From: Acidobacteriaceae bacterium
GTDB taxonomy: Bacteria; Acidobacteriota; Terriglobia; Terriglobales; Acidobacteriaceae
Direction of reading: 5' to 3'
DNA: 7,754 bases
Assembly (NCBI GenBank): GCA_003140705.1
Contig: PLKU01000527.1
Span: forward strand, 457 to 8,210
Shown here in pieces: positions 1 through 7,438 of this stretch. The notes under the pieces were generated by a model. The model was given only the letters and a program-made list of their open reading frames with translations. It was not told the DNA's origin and did no database searches. Each line of letters begins with the position of its first letter. Within the stretch, counting starts at the first letter, position 1. The position numbers and the translations under genes were made by a program.

Positions 1-357
1 CATGTGGGGCATGATCTCGTCGGAACGCTCCTCGAGATCGTTGGTGGCGGAGTCGGCGCTGATTTCGGTCAGGCCGAAGTTGGACTCAGGATCGATGAGG
101 CCGGGGTACACGGTGAGACCTTTGGCGTCGACGATCTGAGCGCCTTTGGGGATCTTCACGGATCCGGCGGGCCCAACCGCTGCGATCTTGCCGTCGGCGA
201 GGATCAGCACGCCGTTATCGATAGTTCCATGACTGACGGTGAGGAGCTTGCCGCCAACGATGGCGACGACGCTGGACGAAGGCGTGTCCGCGGCGAGGGC
301 TGCGATCGAACCCGCCAGACAAGCAACAAATACGGTTACAGGAGCCACGAACCTCAT
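1..357 (-). CDS. Amidohydrolase-superfamily protein lacking the HxH motif (partial, N-terminal part only)
   Basis: The N-terminal 119 codons are present; the gene continues past the left edge. ATG at 357-355 is preceded by GAGGAGGA nine bases upstream. Residues about 1-23 form a signal peptide (hydrophobic stretch ending in an Ala-rich segment, then ADT), so the protein is probably exported. What follows is the small beta-sandwich that opens metal-dependent amidohydrolases: a 'GGKLLTVSHGTIDNG' strand pair, 'DGKIAAVGP', then 'AKGLTVYPGLIDPESNFGL'. In active relatives the last segment reads PG-x-ID-x-H-x-H; here both His positions are replaced (DPESN), so the first two metal ligands are missing. 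It is the downstream partner of the complete amidohydrolase at 357-1715, with a one-base stop/start overlap. The family assignment is firm. That it is inactive, or a structural partner of its neighbour, is inference, and the rest of the active site is outside the window. Confidence 0.85.
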   Translation of the reverse strand, partial: MRFVAPVTVFVACLAGSIAALAADTPSSSVVAIVGGKLLTVSHGTIDNGVLILADGKIAAVGPAGSVKIPKGAQIVDAKGLTVYPGLIDPESNFGLTEISADSATNDLEERSDEIMPHM

Positions 358-374
358 CACTGTCCATCCTCCTC
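355..374 (-). promoter_or_regulatory. Coupled stop/start junction with ribosome binding site
   Basis: On the minus strand GAGGAGGA (374-367) lies inside the last codons of the upstream amidohydrolase. After nine bases comes TGATG, where the TGA stop (359-357) and the ATG start (357-355) share one base. This arrangement usually means that the two genes share one mRNA and that translation of the second depends on ribosomes arriving from the first. Confidence 0.75.
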
Positions 375-1715
375 GTCGTCAGAGCCGAAACCGCCGCCGT
401 CGTGCATGACGCCGGAGAAATGGGTTGTTCCCCATCCAGGCAGGGAAGCGTCAAAGAACAGATCGCCGTCGATGTAGACCTTCATGGCATGGGCGTAGGT
501 GGAAAGGGGATCGTGGTTCCACAGAACCAGGTCGGCGTCCTTGCCGACGTCAATGGAACCGACGCGGTCATCGACGCCGATGATCCACGCGGGGTTGAGC
601 GTGACCATGCGAATCGCCTCGTCCTCCGTCGCGCCGCCGTAGTGAACCATTTTGCCGGCCTCGACATTGAGGCGGCGAATGTGGTCGTCGGAATCGCTTT
701 TGAGCGCCACGCGGATGCCCTGACGCATCGACATGACCGCATTCCAGGGAATGGCGTCGCGGGCTTCATCCTTGAAGCCCCACCAATCGGTGAAGGTTGC
801 GATGGCCGTACCGTCGGCGGCGATCTGCGGAGCTACTTTGTACATCTCCAGAGCGTGGTGGAAGGCGCGGATCTTGTAGCCGTACTCTTTGGCGATCGCC
901 TCTTCGGTCAGGAACTCGTCGGCGCGGTAGCAGTGGATCTGTACGTAGAGCTTGCCGCGCAGCACATCGGCCAGAGCTTCGAGTTTGAGGTCGCGTTTGG
1001 GAGCGACAGCGTCTTTGTCGCCCTTCTTCACTTTGGCGTCATAGGCATCCCAGTCCGCCATGTAGTGCTTGGCATCTTCAAAGGCCATGCGCATGACTTC
1101 GAAATTGCCCATACGGGTGGAAGGCAGCTGATCGCGACTTCCGTAGACGCGCTTCGGATTCTCGCCGGAGGCGAATTTAATGGAGCCGGGCGCGTTGGGG
1201 AAGAGCATGGCGTCGCGATCGAGGCCGAACTTGTTCTTGATGACCACGGCCTGGCCGCCAATCATGTTGGCCGAGCCGTGCAGCAGCAGCTCCGTAGTGA
1301 CGCCGCCGGCAAGCGCGCGGTAGAGGTCGGCGTCCCGGTTATCGAAGGCGTCGATCATGTGCATCGACGGTGTGACCGGGCTGGTGGCCTCGTTGACGTC
1401 ACTGTCGAGCGCGGAATGGGAGTGCGGATCGATGATGCCGGGGGTGAGCCACAGGCCGGTGGCATCGACGACGGTGGCCGACGACGGCGCGGAGACTGTG
1501 GGTCCGACGCCCGCGATTTTGCCGGCATGCACCCACACGGAACCATGTTCGATCGTGCCGTGGCTGCCCGTCATGACCGTGGCGCCGCGAATGACGATGT
1601 CCGCGGGAGGCGTTGGTTGCGCGCGGCCAAAGGCGGCGCATGCGGCCATCAGCGCCAGAGGAAGAATGCGCGAACGGCGGGCGGAGATAGAGAGCGGATG
1701 GCGAAGACTATCCAT
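357..1715 (-). CDS. Secreted metal-dependent amidohydrolase (imidazolonepropionase-like)
   Basis: A complete 452-residue amidohydrolase. The start chosen is ATG 1715-1713, because GGGAGGTC sits five bases upstream; the longer frame from 1736 adds seven residues that overlap this ribosome site. Residues 1-33 look like a signal peptide (Arg-rich n-region, hydrophobic ILPLALMAACAAFG, cleavage near GRA/Q), so the enzyme probably acts outside the cytoplasm. The fold is a beta-sandwich at 38-92 followed by a TIM barrel. Expected metal and catalytic residues are visible: HxH at 98-100 (DPHSHS), a candidate carboxylated Lys160 (GGQAVVIK), His261 (VQIHCYRADE), His286/287 (AFHHALE) and Asp341 (KSDSDD). 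The C-terminal sandwich returns at 385-420 (VGSIDVGKDADLVLWNHDP). The substrate is not readable; relatives include peptidases and cyclic amide hydrolases. The tail ends in Gly/Asp/Glu-rich residues. It is first in a two-gene unit with the HxH-less protein downstream. Confidence 0.92.
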   Translation of the reverse strand: MDSLRHPLSISARRSRILPLALMAACAAFGRAQPTPPADIVIRGATVMTGSHGTIEHGSVWVHAGKIAGVGPTVSAPSSATVVDATGLWLTPGIIDPHSHSALDSDVNEATSPVTPSMHMIDAFDNRDADLYRALAGGVTTELLLHGSANMIGGQAVVIKNKFGLDRDAMLFPNAPGSIKFASGENPKRVYGSRDQLPSTRMGNFEVMRMAFEDAKHYMADWDAYDAKVKKGDKDAVAPKRDLKLEALADVLRGKLYVQIHCYRADEFLTEEAIAKEYGYKIRAFHHALEMYKVAPQIAADGTAIATFTDWWGFKDEARDAIPWNAVMSMRQGIRVALKSDSDDHIRRLNVEAGKMVHYGGATEDEAIRMVTLNPAWIIGVDDRVGSIDVGKDADLVLWNHDPLSTYAHAMKVYIDGDLFFDASLPGWGTTHFSGVMHDGGGFGSDDEEDGQ

Positions 1716-1946
1716 CAGGTGACCTCCCGACAGCATGAAGAGGACCGCGAAGGCAAAAGGGGACGCATCAAGCCCACGCCGGTCTTTAAGGTTTGGAAAT
1801 GCCTTTCCGCATGCTACAGAAGAGGCAAGGAATCTTCCAGGTCTGGATGCGGAGGATGGATGAGCGGGTTGAGCGAACCCCCTGGGTTACCTCCGTGAGA
1901 TGTCGGTCTTCGCCCCGATCATCCAACATGCGATACTGCCAATGGC
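1716..1946. other. Divergent intergenic region
   Basis: The 231 bases between the minus-strand amidohydrolase pair and plus-strand pyrH should hold promoters for both directions. I could not identify a -35/-10 pair good enough to call. A short hairpin (GGGTT 1866-1870, AACCC 1876-1880, five-base loop) lies about 70 bases before pyrH but has no T-run. No RNA gene is apparent. Confidence 0.4.
1721..1728 (-). promoter_or_regulatory. Ribosome binding site deciding the amidohydrolase start
   Basis: On the minus strand GGGAGGTC (1728-1721) stands five bases before ATG 1715-1713. The alternative ATG at 1736 lies upstream of this site, so the inner ATG is preferred. Confidence 0.7.
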
Positions 1947-2651
1947 ATGTACAAAAGGGTGGTACTTAAGTTATCCGGCGAGGCTTTGGCGGCGGGCAAA
2001 GGCTTCGGCGTCGATCCCATTCGCATCCACGAAATCACAGCAGAAATTGCCGAGGTTCACCAGATGGGCGTGGAAATGGCCATCGTGGTGGGTGGCGGCA
2101 ATTTCTTTCGCGGCGTGGCCGAGCAGGCCAAAGAGATGGACCGGGTTTCCGCCGATAACATGGGCATGCTGGCGACGGTGATCAACGCTCTGGCTATTCA
2201 GGATTCACTGGAGAAGCGGGACGTTTTTTGCCGGGTGATGTCGGCCATTGAAATGAACCAGGTCTGCGAGCCGTACATCCGGCGGAGGGCGATCCGGCAT
2301 CTGGAAAAGGGCCGGATAGTGATTTTCGCGGCGGGAACCGGAAACCCTTATTTTTCCACAGATACGGCCGCGTCCCTGCGTGCGATGGAAATCAGGGCGG
2401 ATGTGTTACTTAAGGCCACAAAAGTCGAAGGCATCTACGACGCCGATCCGGTCATCAAAAGAGACGCGGTGAAATTCGAGCAGATTACCTACATGGAAAT
2501 TCTGCGGCTGGGGTTAAAGGTGATGGACACCACGGCAGTGAGTTTATGTAAGGACAACAATCTGCCGATGATCATCTTCAATCTGAACCAGCCGGGCAAT
2601 ATCCGCCGAGTCGTTTCCGGGGAGAAGGTCGGCTCACTGGTGACAGCCTGA
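1947..2651 (+). CDS. pyrH: UMP kinase (uridylate kinase)
   Basis: PyrH phosphorylates UMP to UDP with ATP in the cytoplasm, the committed step towards UTP, CTP and UDP-sugars. At 234 residues it is full length for the bacterial family, which belongs to the amino-acid-kinase fold. Visible signatures are KLSGEAL at 8-14 (phosphate-binding Lys8), [10 protein letters not shown] at 47-56, [11 protein letters not shown] at 70-80 (acidic residue that contacts UMP), [13 protein letters not shown] at 130-142, [13 protein letters not shown] at 156-168 (nucleotide binding) and the C-terminal [19 protein letters not shown] 1947 is the first possible start after an in-frame TGA at 1896-1898 and matches the usual MYKR-type N-terminus. 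No clear Shine-Dalgarno sequence precedes it. The usual neighbours rpsB, tsf and frr are not adjacent; instead the gene overlaps a membrane acyltransferase. All key residues appear intact, so it should be active. Confidence 0.97.
   Translation: MYKRVVLKLSGEALAAGKGFGVDPIRIHEITAEIAEVHQMGVEMAIVVGGGNFFRGVAEQAKEMDRVSADNMGMLATVINALAIQDSLEKRDVFCRVMSAIEMNQVCEPYIRRRAIRHLEKGRIVIFAAGTGNPYFSTDTAASLRAMEIRADVLLKATKVEGIYDADPVIKRDAVKFEQITYMEILRLGLKVMDTTAVSLCKDNNLPMIIFNLNQPGNIRRVVSGEKVGSLVTA
2648..2650 (+). promoter_or_regulatory. Proposed CTG start codon overlapping the pyrH stop
   Basis: Bases 2648-2651 read CTGA: CTG opens the acyltransferase frame and TGA closes pyrH. This is the geometry of the common ATGA coupling junction with A replaced by C. 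The frame begins Met(CTG)-Ser-Ala-Gln, a normal-looking protein start. A purine-rich GGGGAGAAGG stretch (2619-2628) lies about 19 bases upstream, farther than ideal, so re-initiation by ribosomes that finish pyrH is the likely mechanism. The frame has no ATG, GTG or TTG between the upstream stop (TAA 2549-2551) and GTG 2852. Confidence 0.5.
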
Positions 2652-3829
2652 GCGCACAAGTACACGTCGTACCCCGGCCGACGAATGCGTGGGAAGCCGG
2701 ACCGCCTCGAGAAGCTCCGGCAGGCAAGCCGGTCCTGATCAAGCCGAAGAAGGAGCGTCTTCCGGCGCTGACGGGACTGCGCGCGTTTGCGGCTCTGAAC
2801 ATCGTTTTCTTCCACTATTCCAATCCGAAGTGGTTCGGCCCGTTTGCGCCGGTGGTGGACAACGGGTTCACGTCGGTCAGCTTCTTTCTGCTGCTTTCGG
2901 GTTTCGTGCTGGCGTACAACTATGCCGGGCGGGCTCGCACAGGAAAATTGGACCGCGTGCGCTTTTGGAAGGCGCGATTCACACGCCTCTATCCGATTTA
3001 TTTGCTGAGCTTGTTGATGAGCTGGCAGATGATAGGATCGGAGCGCGCGGCTCACTCCCCAGGAATGTTCTGGACAGGCATGGTGCTGACCCCGCTTCTG
3101 CTGCAGGGGTGGATTCCCCCAATTGCAACCTTTTTGAACACGCCGGCCTGGACGATGTCTGCCGAGAGTTCCTACTACGTGCTCTTCCCGTGGCTCGCGC
3201 GCTCTAAGCGGCCTGTGCAGGCTTGGCATTACTTGGTACAGTTGGGCGGGGTATGGGTGCTCGGAATGATTCCCGGCGAACTCTATGTGGCATTCAATCC
3301 TGATGGCATTGCGCATCCAGACCGTTGGAGTTACGGCCCTTGGCTGCAAGCGCTCAAATACACGCCATTGCCTCATTTGGCCAGCTTTGTCTTCGGTGTC
3401 TTACTGGCCAATGTGGATGAGGTCATCGACCGATCAAGCCGCTTACGCATGGTTCTGGGATTGATAGGGTTTGGCGGAATTTTCGGCCTATTGAGCTTTG
3501 GACCGTCAGTACCGTACGCGATGCTCCACGACGGCCTGATGATGCCGTTATTCGGTTTCATTGTGCTTGGGCTCGCCGGTGAGAACCTGCTGGCCAAGTT
3601 CTTTGGGCTGCGCCCGCTGGTCTTCGTGGGAGAAGCAAGCTACTGCCTCTACCTGCTTCACTTCAATTTCTGGAACCTGATTCACGGTTCACATGTGCTC
3701 GAGTGGCTAGGGCTGATCCGATTCGATCCCTGGATCAGCTATGTGATTTTGATCGGAATGGCGCTGCTGGCGTTGCATTTGGTGGAGAAGCCGGCGCAAA
3801 GGCAACTCCGCAAATGGATGGGAGCATAA
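2648..3829 (+). CDS. Membrane acyltransferase, acyltransferase-3 (OafA/YrhL-like) family
   Basis: An integral inner-membrane protein with roughly ten hydrophobic helices. The family moves acetyl or other acyl groups onto sugars of envelope polysaccharides, lipids or antibiotics. With the CTG start it has 393 residues, the usual family length. Residues 2-37 are a Pro/Lys-rich cytoplasmic leader. The family's opening motif is at 40-58 ([18 protein letters not shown], with conserved Arg45 and His56), followed by a helix with [13 protein letters not shown] (78-90), [11 protein letters not shown] (106-116), [15 protein letters not shown] (167-181, the usual W-S-L-x-x-E-x-x-Y-x-x-F motif) and [15 protein letters not shown] near the C-terminus. 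The first conventional start, GTG 2852, would delete the conserved His56 helix, so it is unlikely to be the true start. Alternatives are an unusual internal start (CTG 2735) or an error in the sequence. It is probably cotranscribed with pyrH. The acyl acceptor cannot be read from sequence. Confidence 0.88.
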   Translation: MSAQVHVVPRPTNAWEAGPPREAPAGKPVLIKPKKERLPALTGLRAFAALNIVFFHYSNPKWFGPFAPVVDNGFTSVSFFLLLSGFVLAYNYAGRARTGKLDRVRFWKARFTRLYPIYLLSLLMSWQMIGSERAAHSPGMFWTGMVLTPLLLQGWIPPIATFLNTPAWTMSAESSYYVLFPWLARSKRPVQAWHYLVQLGGVWVLGMIPGELYVAFNPDGIAHPDRWSYGPWLQALKYTPLPHLASFVFGVLLANVDEVIDRSSRLRMVLGLIGFGGIFGLLSFGPSVPYAMLHDGLMMPLFGFIVLGLAGENLLAKFFGLRPLVFVGEASYCLYLLHFNFWNLIHGSHVLEWLGLIRFDPWISYVILIGMALLALHLVEKPAQRQLRKWMGA

Positions 3830-3886
3830 AAGCTGTTGCTAAGCGGTTAGAAATTAGTTTCCTCTGGCCTTATTGCAGGTAACCGG

Positions 3887-5821
3887 TTATTGCTCTTTTG
3901 CGAAGGCCGCGAAGCTGTGCGGCGGCAAGACAATTTGGAATTCGCTGTGTGGAGGTTGCGATCCATGGCGCCGCTGGCTGGTTCGCGTGGCTGGAGCTTT
4001 GAGTTCGATTAGTTCTCCTGTGGCTAGATTACGCAGGTGTGTAGCTAGGCCGAGAGTGGACACGGTGGCCTGGGTGGATTCGTCGAGGTAGGACTCGACC
4101 ACGAACGTGTTGTTGTCATAAGCAAAGAGGGCGACTTTGCTGGGAGCATCGACCAAGATAGGGAATCCATCGAGGAGGTAACGCTTGATCGCGGTCAGGA
4201 CCGCCTGGGGAAGTGCGTACAGATCGTTCGGATTCTCAGGAATGGCGAGGACGTAAAGGATTCCCTTCGAGTAACGATCCATGATCAATAAAGGTGCCCC
4301 ACGACCGTTTGCCGTGCCGCGAACGATGGGCCAGGCATCGTTTGTCTGGAAGCCGATTTCAGGAACCAGGATTTCAGATGCTGATCCCAGGTTAGCGCCG
4401 CTGCCAGCGCCGTATGCGCCCCAGTACTCCTGCACTTTGAGGATGTTGCCGGTGGCGCGAAGATCGGCGATCTGATCTATTCCCTTGTCCTGCAGCGCGG
4501 CAAGCAATCCAGAGGTGATGACAATGTTGCCTCCCTGCTCGAGATGCGCCTTGATCCTGCTGATGATGGCAGGATCGAACTTGGCTGACTCGGTCAGCAG
4601 GATCGTCTTTGCGTCGGCTGGAAACTCAGGATGGAGATCGATTGGGACTCCGATCATGCCCAGATAGTTGTGGAGGAAATCCTCACCAGTGGACTGGTAG
4701 GGCTTGTAACTGGCGATGGCGATCGGATTGCCCAGCTTCCCAAGCACTTCATTCACCTTGGAAAGTGAGTAGCCTGCGACGCCGGCGTAGTTGGCGGGAG
4801 CCGCTGACTGCGTCGTCTCATGCCACTTATCGAGGCCCGCCACTGTGAAGCTGGTTGCAAGGTCACTCCACGCTTTGCGGTTGCCGATTTGAGGAGCGCT
4901 CAGCAGATCGCTGTATTGGAAAAGCATGATCTGTGGGGTCTTGGCGAGCATAGTGTCCCACAGTTGCTCGGCGTAGCGGTCAAGATAGCGGGTGTCATAG
5001 ACGTCGACCCAGCCGCCCCCATTGCCGCGCGCCGAAATGTTATCGAAGTAGCGGATGATCTGGTAGCTCTCGTATTGCTGCAGGTGCTGGTCAGTGATGA
5101 CTGGATCGCGTGTCTCGGTACCGGTGTAAATACCGTCGAAGATTATCGGTTCCTTGTCGAGGTCGTAGCCATTGGCCTGAAAGTGCTCGTACCAGTTGGG
5201 AAACTTGATGATTATTTTGACTCTTGGATTCACGGCTCGCGCGGGGCCGACGATGAGGTCGCGCGAGACTTCGTCCATCAAGCCCAGGCGGAACGTGCTC
5301 CAACTTGCGTTGCCCTTCGCTGCGATGTCTGAGTCGCGTTTGGTGTTGCTGAAGAAGAAGTCGTCGAGGATGATCTCGTCGAAGTGGCGCGCGCTGACCT
5401 CGGCGACATGCTTCACGAAGGCGCGTTGTTTTGGGTCCGTATAACAAAACGAAATAAACTGGCCCGATTCCACCTCATTGGCGGTGAAGCCAGCCGTGTC
5501 ACCGCCAGCCGCGTAAGCAATTCCGCCTGCCACTGCAACACCTCGCGTGGTGAAGAAGCTTTTCACGGATTCAAGCAGGACCTCGTCGGCGATGATGCCG
5601 CTGCGGTAGGTCTCAATGTAGACTTTGTCGACTTTGACCTGGCTGCTGATTTCGTCCCATGATTTTTGCAGGTATGCCGGATCCTTCATCTGCTCCACAA
5701 CACCAACGGGAATGTAAACGGCAACGCGGAACTGGTCGTGAGCGGGGGGCGGTGCTGCGGCCAGCGAAGAAAGGCCAGGAGCGAAGAGGAACAGCATCAG
5801 GAATCGGGTGCGTGCAAGCAC
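3887..5821 (-). CDS. Secreted protein of unknown function, putative glycoside-hydrolase-like barrel
   Basis: I do not recognise a named family. The start is GTG 5821-5819, with AAGGAGAG six bases upstream; a longer frame to 5878 has no comparable site and would bury the signal peptide. The 644 residues begin with a clear signal peptide (LARTRFLMLFLFAPGLSSLAA, cleavage near 23). Residues about 30-335 alternate strands and helices like a TIM barrel: VDKVYIETYR (64-73), GVAVAGGIAY, DEIILDDFFFSN (148-159), VKIIIKFPNWYE (201-212), DGIYTGTETRD (229-239), WVDVYDTR and QIMLFQYSDLL. Asp153/Asp154 and Glu236 sit at strand ends where carbohydrate enzymes carry catalytic acids. Residues about 366-455 resemble the Rossmann/glutaminase-like trimerisation domain of GH42-type enzymes (KTILLTESAKFD, HLEQGGNIVITSG). 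A beta-rich end domain (555-644) contains a basic, polar insert near 610-626. Carbohydrate processing outside the cytoplasm is inference. The gene is convergent with the acyltransferase and has its own promoter. Confidence 0.8.
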   Translation of the reverse strand: MLARTRFLMLFLFAPGLSSLAAAPPPAHDQFRVAVYIPVGVVEQMKDPAYLQKSWDEISSQVKVDKVYIETYRSGIIADEVLLESVKSFFTTRGVAVAGGIAYAAGGDTAGFTANEVESGQFISFCYTDPKQRAFVKHVAEVSARHFDEIILDDFFFSNTKRDSDIAAKGNASWSTFRLGLMDEVSRDLIVGPARAVNPRVKIIIKFPNWYEHFQANGYDLDKEPIIFDGIYTGTETRDPVITDQHLQQYESYQIIRYFDNISARGNGGGWVDVYDTRYLDRYAEQLWDTMLAKTPQIMLFQYSDLLSAPQIGNRKAWSDLATSFTVAGLDKWHETTQSAAPANYAGVAGYSLSKVNEVLGKLGNPIAIASYKPYQSTGEDFLHNYLGMIGVPIDLHPEFPADAKTILLTESAKFDPAIISRIKAHLEQGGNIVITSGLLAALQDKGIDQIADLRATGNILKVQEYWGAYGAGSGANLGSASEILVPEIGFQTNDAWPIVRGTANGRGAPLLIMDRYSKGILYVLAIPENPNDLYALPQAVLTAIKRYLLDGFPILVDAPSKVALFAYDNNTFVVESYLDESTQATVSTLGLATHLRNLATGELIELKAPATRTSQRRHGSQPPHSEFQIVLPPHSFAAFAKEQ

Positions 5822-5827
5822 GTTGGG

Positions 5828-5835
5828 CTCTCCTT
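5828..5835 (-). promoter_or_regulatory. Ribosome binding site deciding a GTG start
   Basis: AAGGAGAG (5835-5828 on the minus strand) is followed after six bases by GTG 5821-5819. This near-perfect Shine-Dalgarno spacing supports GTG over the longer reading frame that starts at 5878. Confidence 0.75.
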
Positions 5836-5902
5836 GATTTTGCGGTGCGGATTGCCCTCGGAAGTGACAAGCGCTCAAAAACCGATGCAGGGCAGTTGCG
5901 AC

Positions 5903-5931
5903 AGTATATGCGCGTGAAGCGCCTTAGTAAA
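5903..5931 (-). promoter_or_regulatory. Sigma-70-type promoter for the secreted 644-residue protein
   Basis: On the minus strand TTTACT (5931-5926) is separated by exactly 17 bases from TATACT (5908-5903), matching four and five of six consensus positions. Transcription would begin near 5896 and leave a leader of about 75 bases before GTG 5821. This also argues against the start at 5878, which would leave a very short leader. Confidence 0.5.
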
Positions 5932-6176
5932 ACGTTTAGGCTGCAATTCAATTTGCGATCAAGAGTCGATGCCCTCCCCAACGGTTAGGCGCGTTCACAC
6001 ACTGGAATCGATTGGGGCAGCGCTTCGCAAAGTGGTCGGCGCCTTGGTTCGTCAATGTCCCTTGCGCGTTTCCGTGCGCGTTCGAGATCACATGAAGGAG
6101 GGTGGAGAGGCAACCTCAACTCAATCCACGCCTATAAACGCGGAATGTCATGCATCCAAGGAATCTTGTCTCAACA
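5932..6176. other. Intergenic region without a recognised gene
   Basis: This stretch lies between the promoter of the secreted protein and the terminator of the lipoprotein gene. Short frames exist (for example 81 codons from ATG 5969 on the plus strand), but that one runs into the terminator hairpin, has no good ribosome site and looks like no known family. I see no tRNA, repeat array or riboswitch here. Confidence 0.4.
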
Positions 6177-6206
6177 AACAGCCCACCCTGAGTTGGCTGG
6201 GCTGTT
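6177..6206 (-). terminator. Rho-independent terminator of the beta-propeller lipoprotein gene
   Basis: A perfect nine-base inverted repeat, AACAGCCCA (6177-6185) and TGGGCTGTT (6198-6206), encloses a 12-base loop. Read on the minus strand the stem begins 21 bases after the TAG stop at 6229-6227 and runs into a T-rich tail (TTTGTTGA, ending near 6172). The plus-strand tail is poorer in T, so termination is mainly in the minus direction. Confidence 0.8.
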
Positions 6207-6226
6207 CTCGTTGAAATACCTTATCG

Positions 6227-7438
6227 CTACGGCGCAACCGACTGGACCGCATGGTTGTTGTGGGGCACGGAAACAAGGGCTGTCGGGCTTGCGCTTGTGG
6301 GATATGGCGTGGACGTTGTTACGGCGAGTGCGCCGGTGTTTGCATCCAATTCGAAGCCGGAAACGGAGTTCCCCAAGTGGTTGGCGGTATAGACAAATCT
6401 GCCAACGGAAGCATCAACGACGATGGCGACCGGCTGGGTGTCTGTGGAGTCGGTCTGGCTGCCTGTGACGTTGACGATGGAAGAGGGGGTTCCGGTTGCC
6501 AGATCGATAGTGTAGGGCGTGACCGACGAGTCAAGTGCGTTGGCGAGATAGATGAATTTGCCGCGCGGGTCAATGGTAATCGCAATAGGTTCATTACCGG
6601 TTCTGAATGGCCCGTTGATGAGAAAGTCAAGAACACTGCCGGACTGAACCGTGTATCCGATTAATTGGTTTGAGGCGAAATCTGTGGCATACACAAAACG
6701 GCTCGTCGGGTCGGAAGCGATGGCGGAGGGTTTCACACCCGCTTTGTAGGGGCTTCCGGAAGAGGGTGTCAAGGCGCCCCCGGAGGCCACGGTGAAGCCA
6801 AAGATCCAGCCGGGATTGGCGTTGCTGGTCGTCGTTCCACCGGGATTGTAAGCGGATTGGTCATAGGCGGTGACGAAGACGGCGTTGCTGTTGGCCAGGA
6901 CGGTCAATCCAGTGGGAATGATGATGTCGCTTCCGTAGCCAGGGACCACGAGGTTTGTCTGGGCAACGATGGAGCCAATTGCGCCACTTGACAGGGGGTA
7001 GGCAGTGATCGTTGCGGAGGTAGTTCCGGAAATCACGTACAGGTAGGTATCGGACGAGTTAACGGCGATTGCGACGGGAGTGGCTGTCGCGGTGATCGAA
7101 TCCTTCTGTGTGAGAATGCCGCTGCCAGACAGAGCAAAGTGGACCACCGAGCTATTGCCCGCGTTGGCGACGTAAAGGTTTGCATAGTCTGATGTGATGG
7201 CCATTGAAACCGGATTGACCCCGCCGCTCGGTACCGCTGTCGCGCCAGGGCGCAGCGCGCCAGTTGCCTGATCGGCATCGAATGTCTGGATCTGCCCAGC
7301 ACTGCCAGTACCCGTACCCGCGGAATCAGCTACTAAGACATAGTCGATGGTAACGATATCGCAGGACGTCAAGAGGGTGGCCACAAGGAGGCCGACGGTA
7401 GAGACCAGAAAAAGCTGGCTCAATTTGCTGAACTTCAT
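6227..7438 (-). CDS. Beta-propeller lipoprotein, lactonase (YncE/Pgl-like) fold
   Basis: A complete 403-residue exported lipoprotein. ATG 7438-7436 has AAGGAAGC (7448-7441) just upstream. Residues 1-25 are a signal peptide ending in lipobox LLTSC, so Cys26 would be lipidated and the protein membrane-anchored. The rest is a propeller of repeated blades, each of the form 'G-x-x-P-x-A-I-x-x-D/N-x-x-x-x-x-x-Y-V-A/T-x-x-x-x-x-x-x-x-x-x-Y/F': visible at about 74-101, 119-148, 174-216, 234-263, 281-311 and 333-363, with a closing strand at 384-392. That fits a seven-bladed lactonase-type (6-phosphogluconolactonase-like) fold. Acidobacteria carry many such proteins, mostly uncharacterised, and an enzyme activity should not be assumed. 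Residues after Cys26 and the Gly/Thr/Ser-rich stretches are low in charge. A terminator follows, and a paralogue lies immediately upstream. Confidence 0.87.
   Translation of the reverse strand: MKFSKLSQLFLVSTVGLLVATLLTSCDIVTIDYVLVADSAGTGTGSAGQIQTFDADQATGALRPGATAVPSGGVNPVSMAITSDYANLYVANAGNSSVVHFALSGSGILTQKDSITATATPVAIAVNSSDTYLYVISGTTSATITAYPLSSGAIGSIVAQTNLVVPGYGSDIIIPTGLTVLANSNAVFVTAYDQSAYNPGGTTTSNANPGWIFGFTVASGGALTPSSGSPYKAGVKPSAIASDPTSRFVYATDFASNQLIGYTVQSGSVLDFLINGPFRTGNEPIAITIDPRGKFIYLANALDSSVTPYTIDLATGTPSSIVNVTGSQTDSTDTQPVAIVVDASVGRFVYTANHLGNSVSGFELDANTGALAVTTSTPYPTSASPTALVSVPHNNHAVQSVAP

Noticed and set aside
1866..1880. Hairpin GGGTT/AACCC before pyrH as an attenuator
   Set aside because: A five-base stem without a T-run or leader peptide is expected by chance.
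402..1898. A 498-codon open frame on the plus strand opposite the amidohydrolase
   Set aside because: It is the antisense shadow of a GC-rich gene. Its translation resembles no family, and the minus-strand protein carries complete catalytic motifs.
2689..3207. A 172-codon plus-strand frame starting at GTG 2689, overlapping the acyltransferase
   Set aside because: It is frame-shifted relative to the acyltransferase motifs and has no recognisable protein features. It was considered as a source of the missing start but would need a frameshift.
2489..3376. A 295-codon minus-strand frame opposite pyrH and the acyltransferase
   Set aside because: It overlaps two genes with strong family motifs, and its own composition (rich in Arg, Gln and Pro) is typical of a shadow frame.
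3880..3889. Perfect palindrome TAACCGGTTA overlapping the stop codon of the secreted protein gene
   Set aside because: Ten bases are too short to be significant, and there is no second copy or nearby promoter to suggest an operator.
5969..6214. Possible 81-residue small protein in the intergenic region
   Set aside because: It has no convincing ribosome site, no family resemblance, and it ends inside the terminator hairpin.
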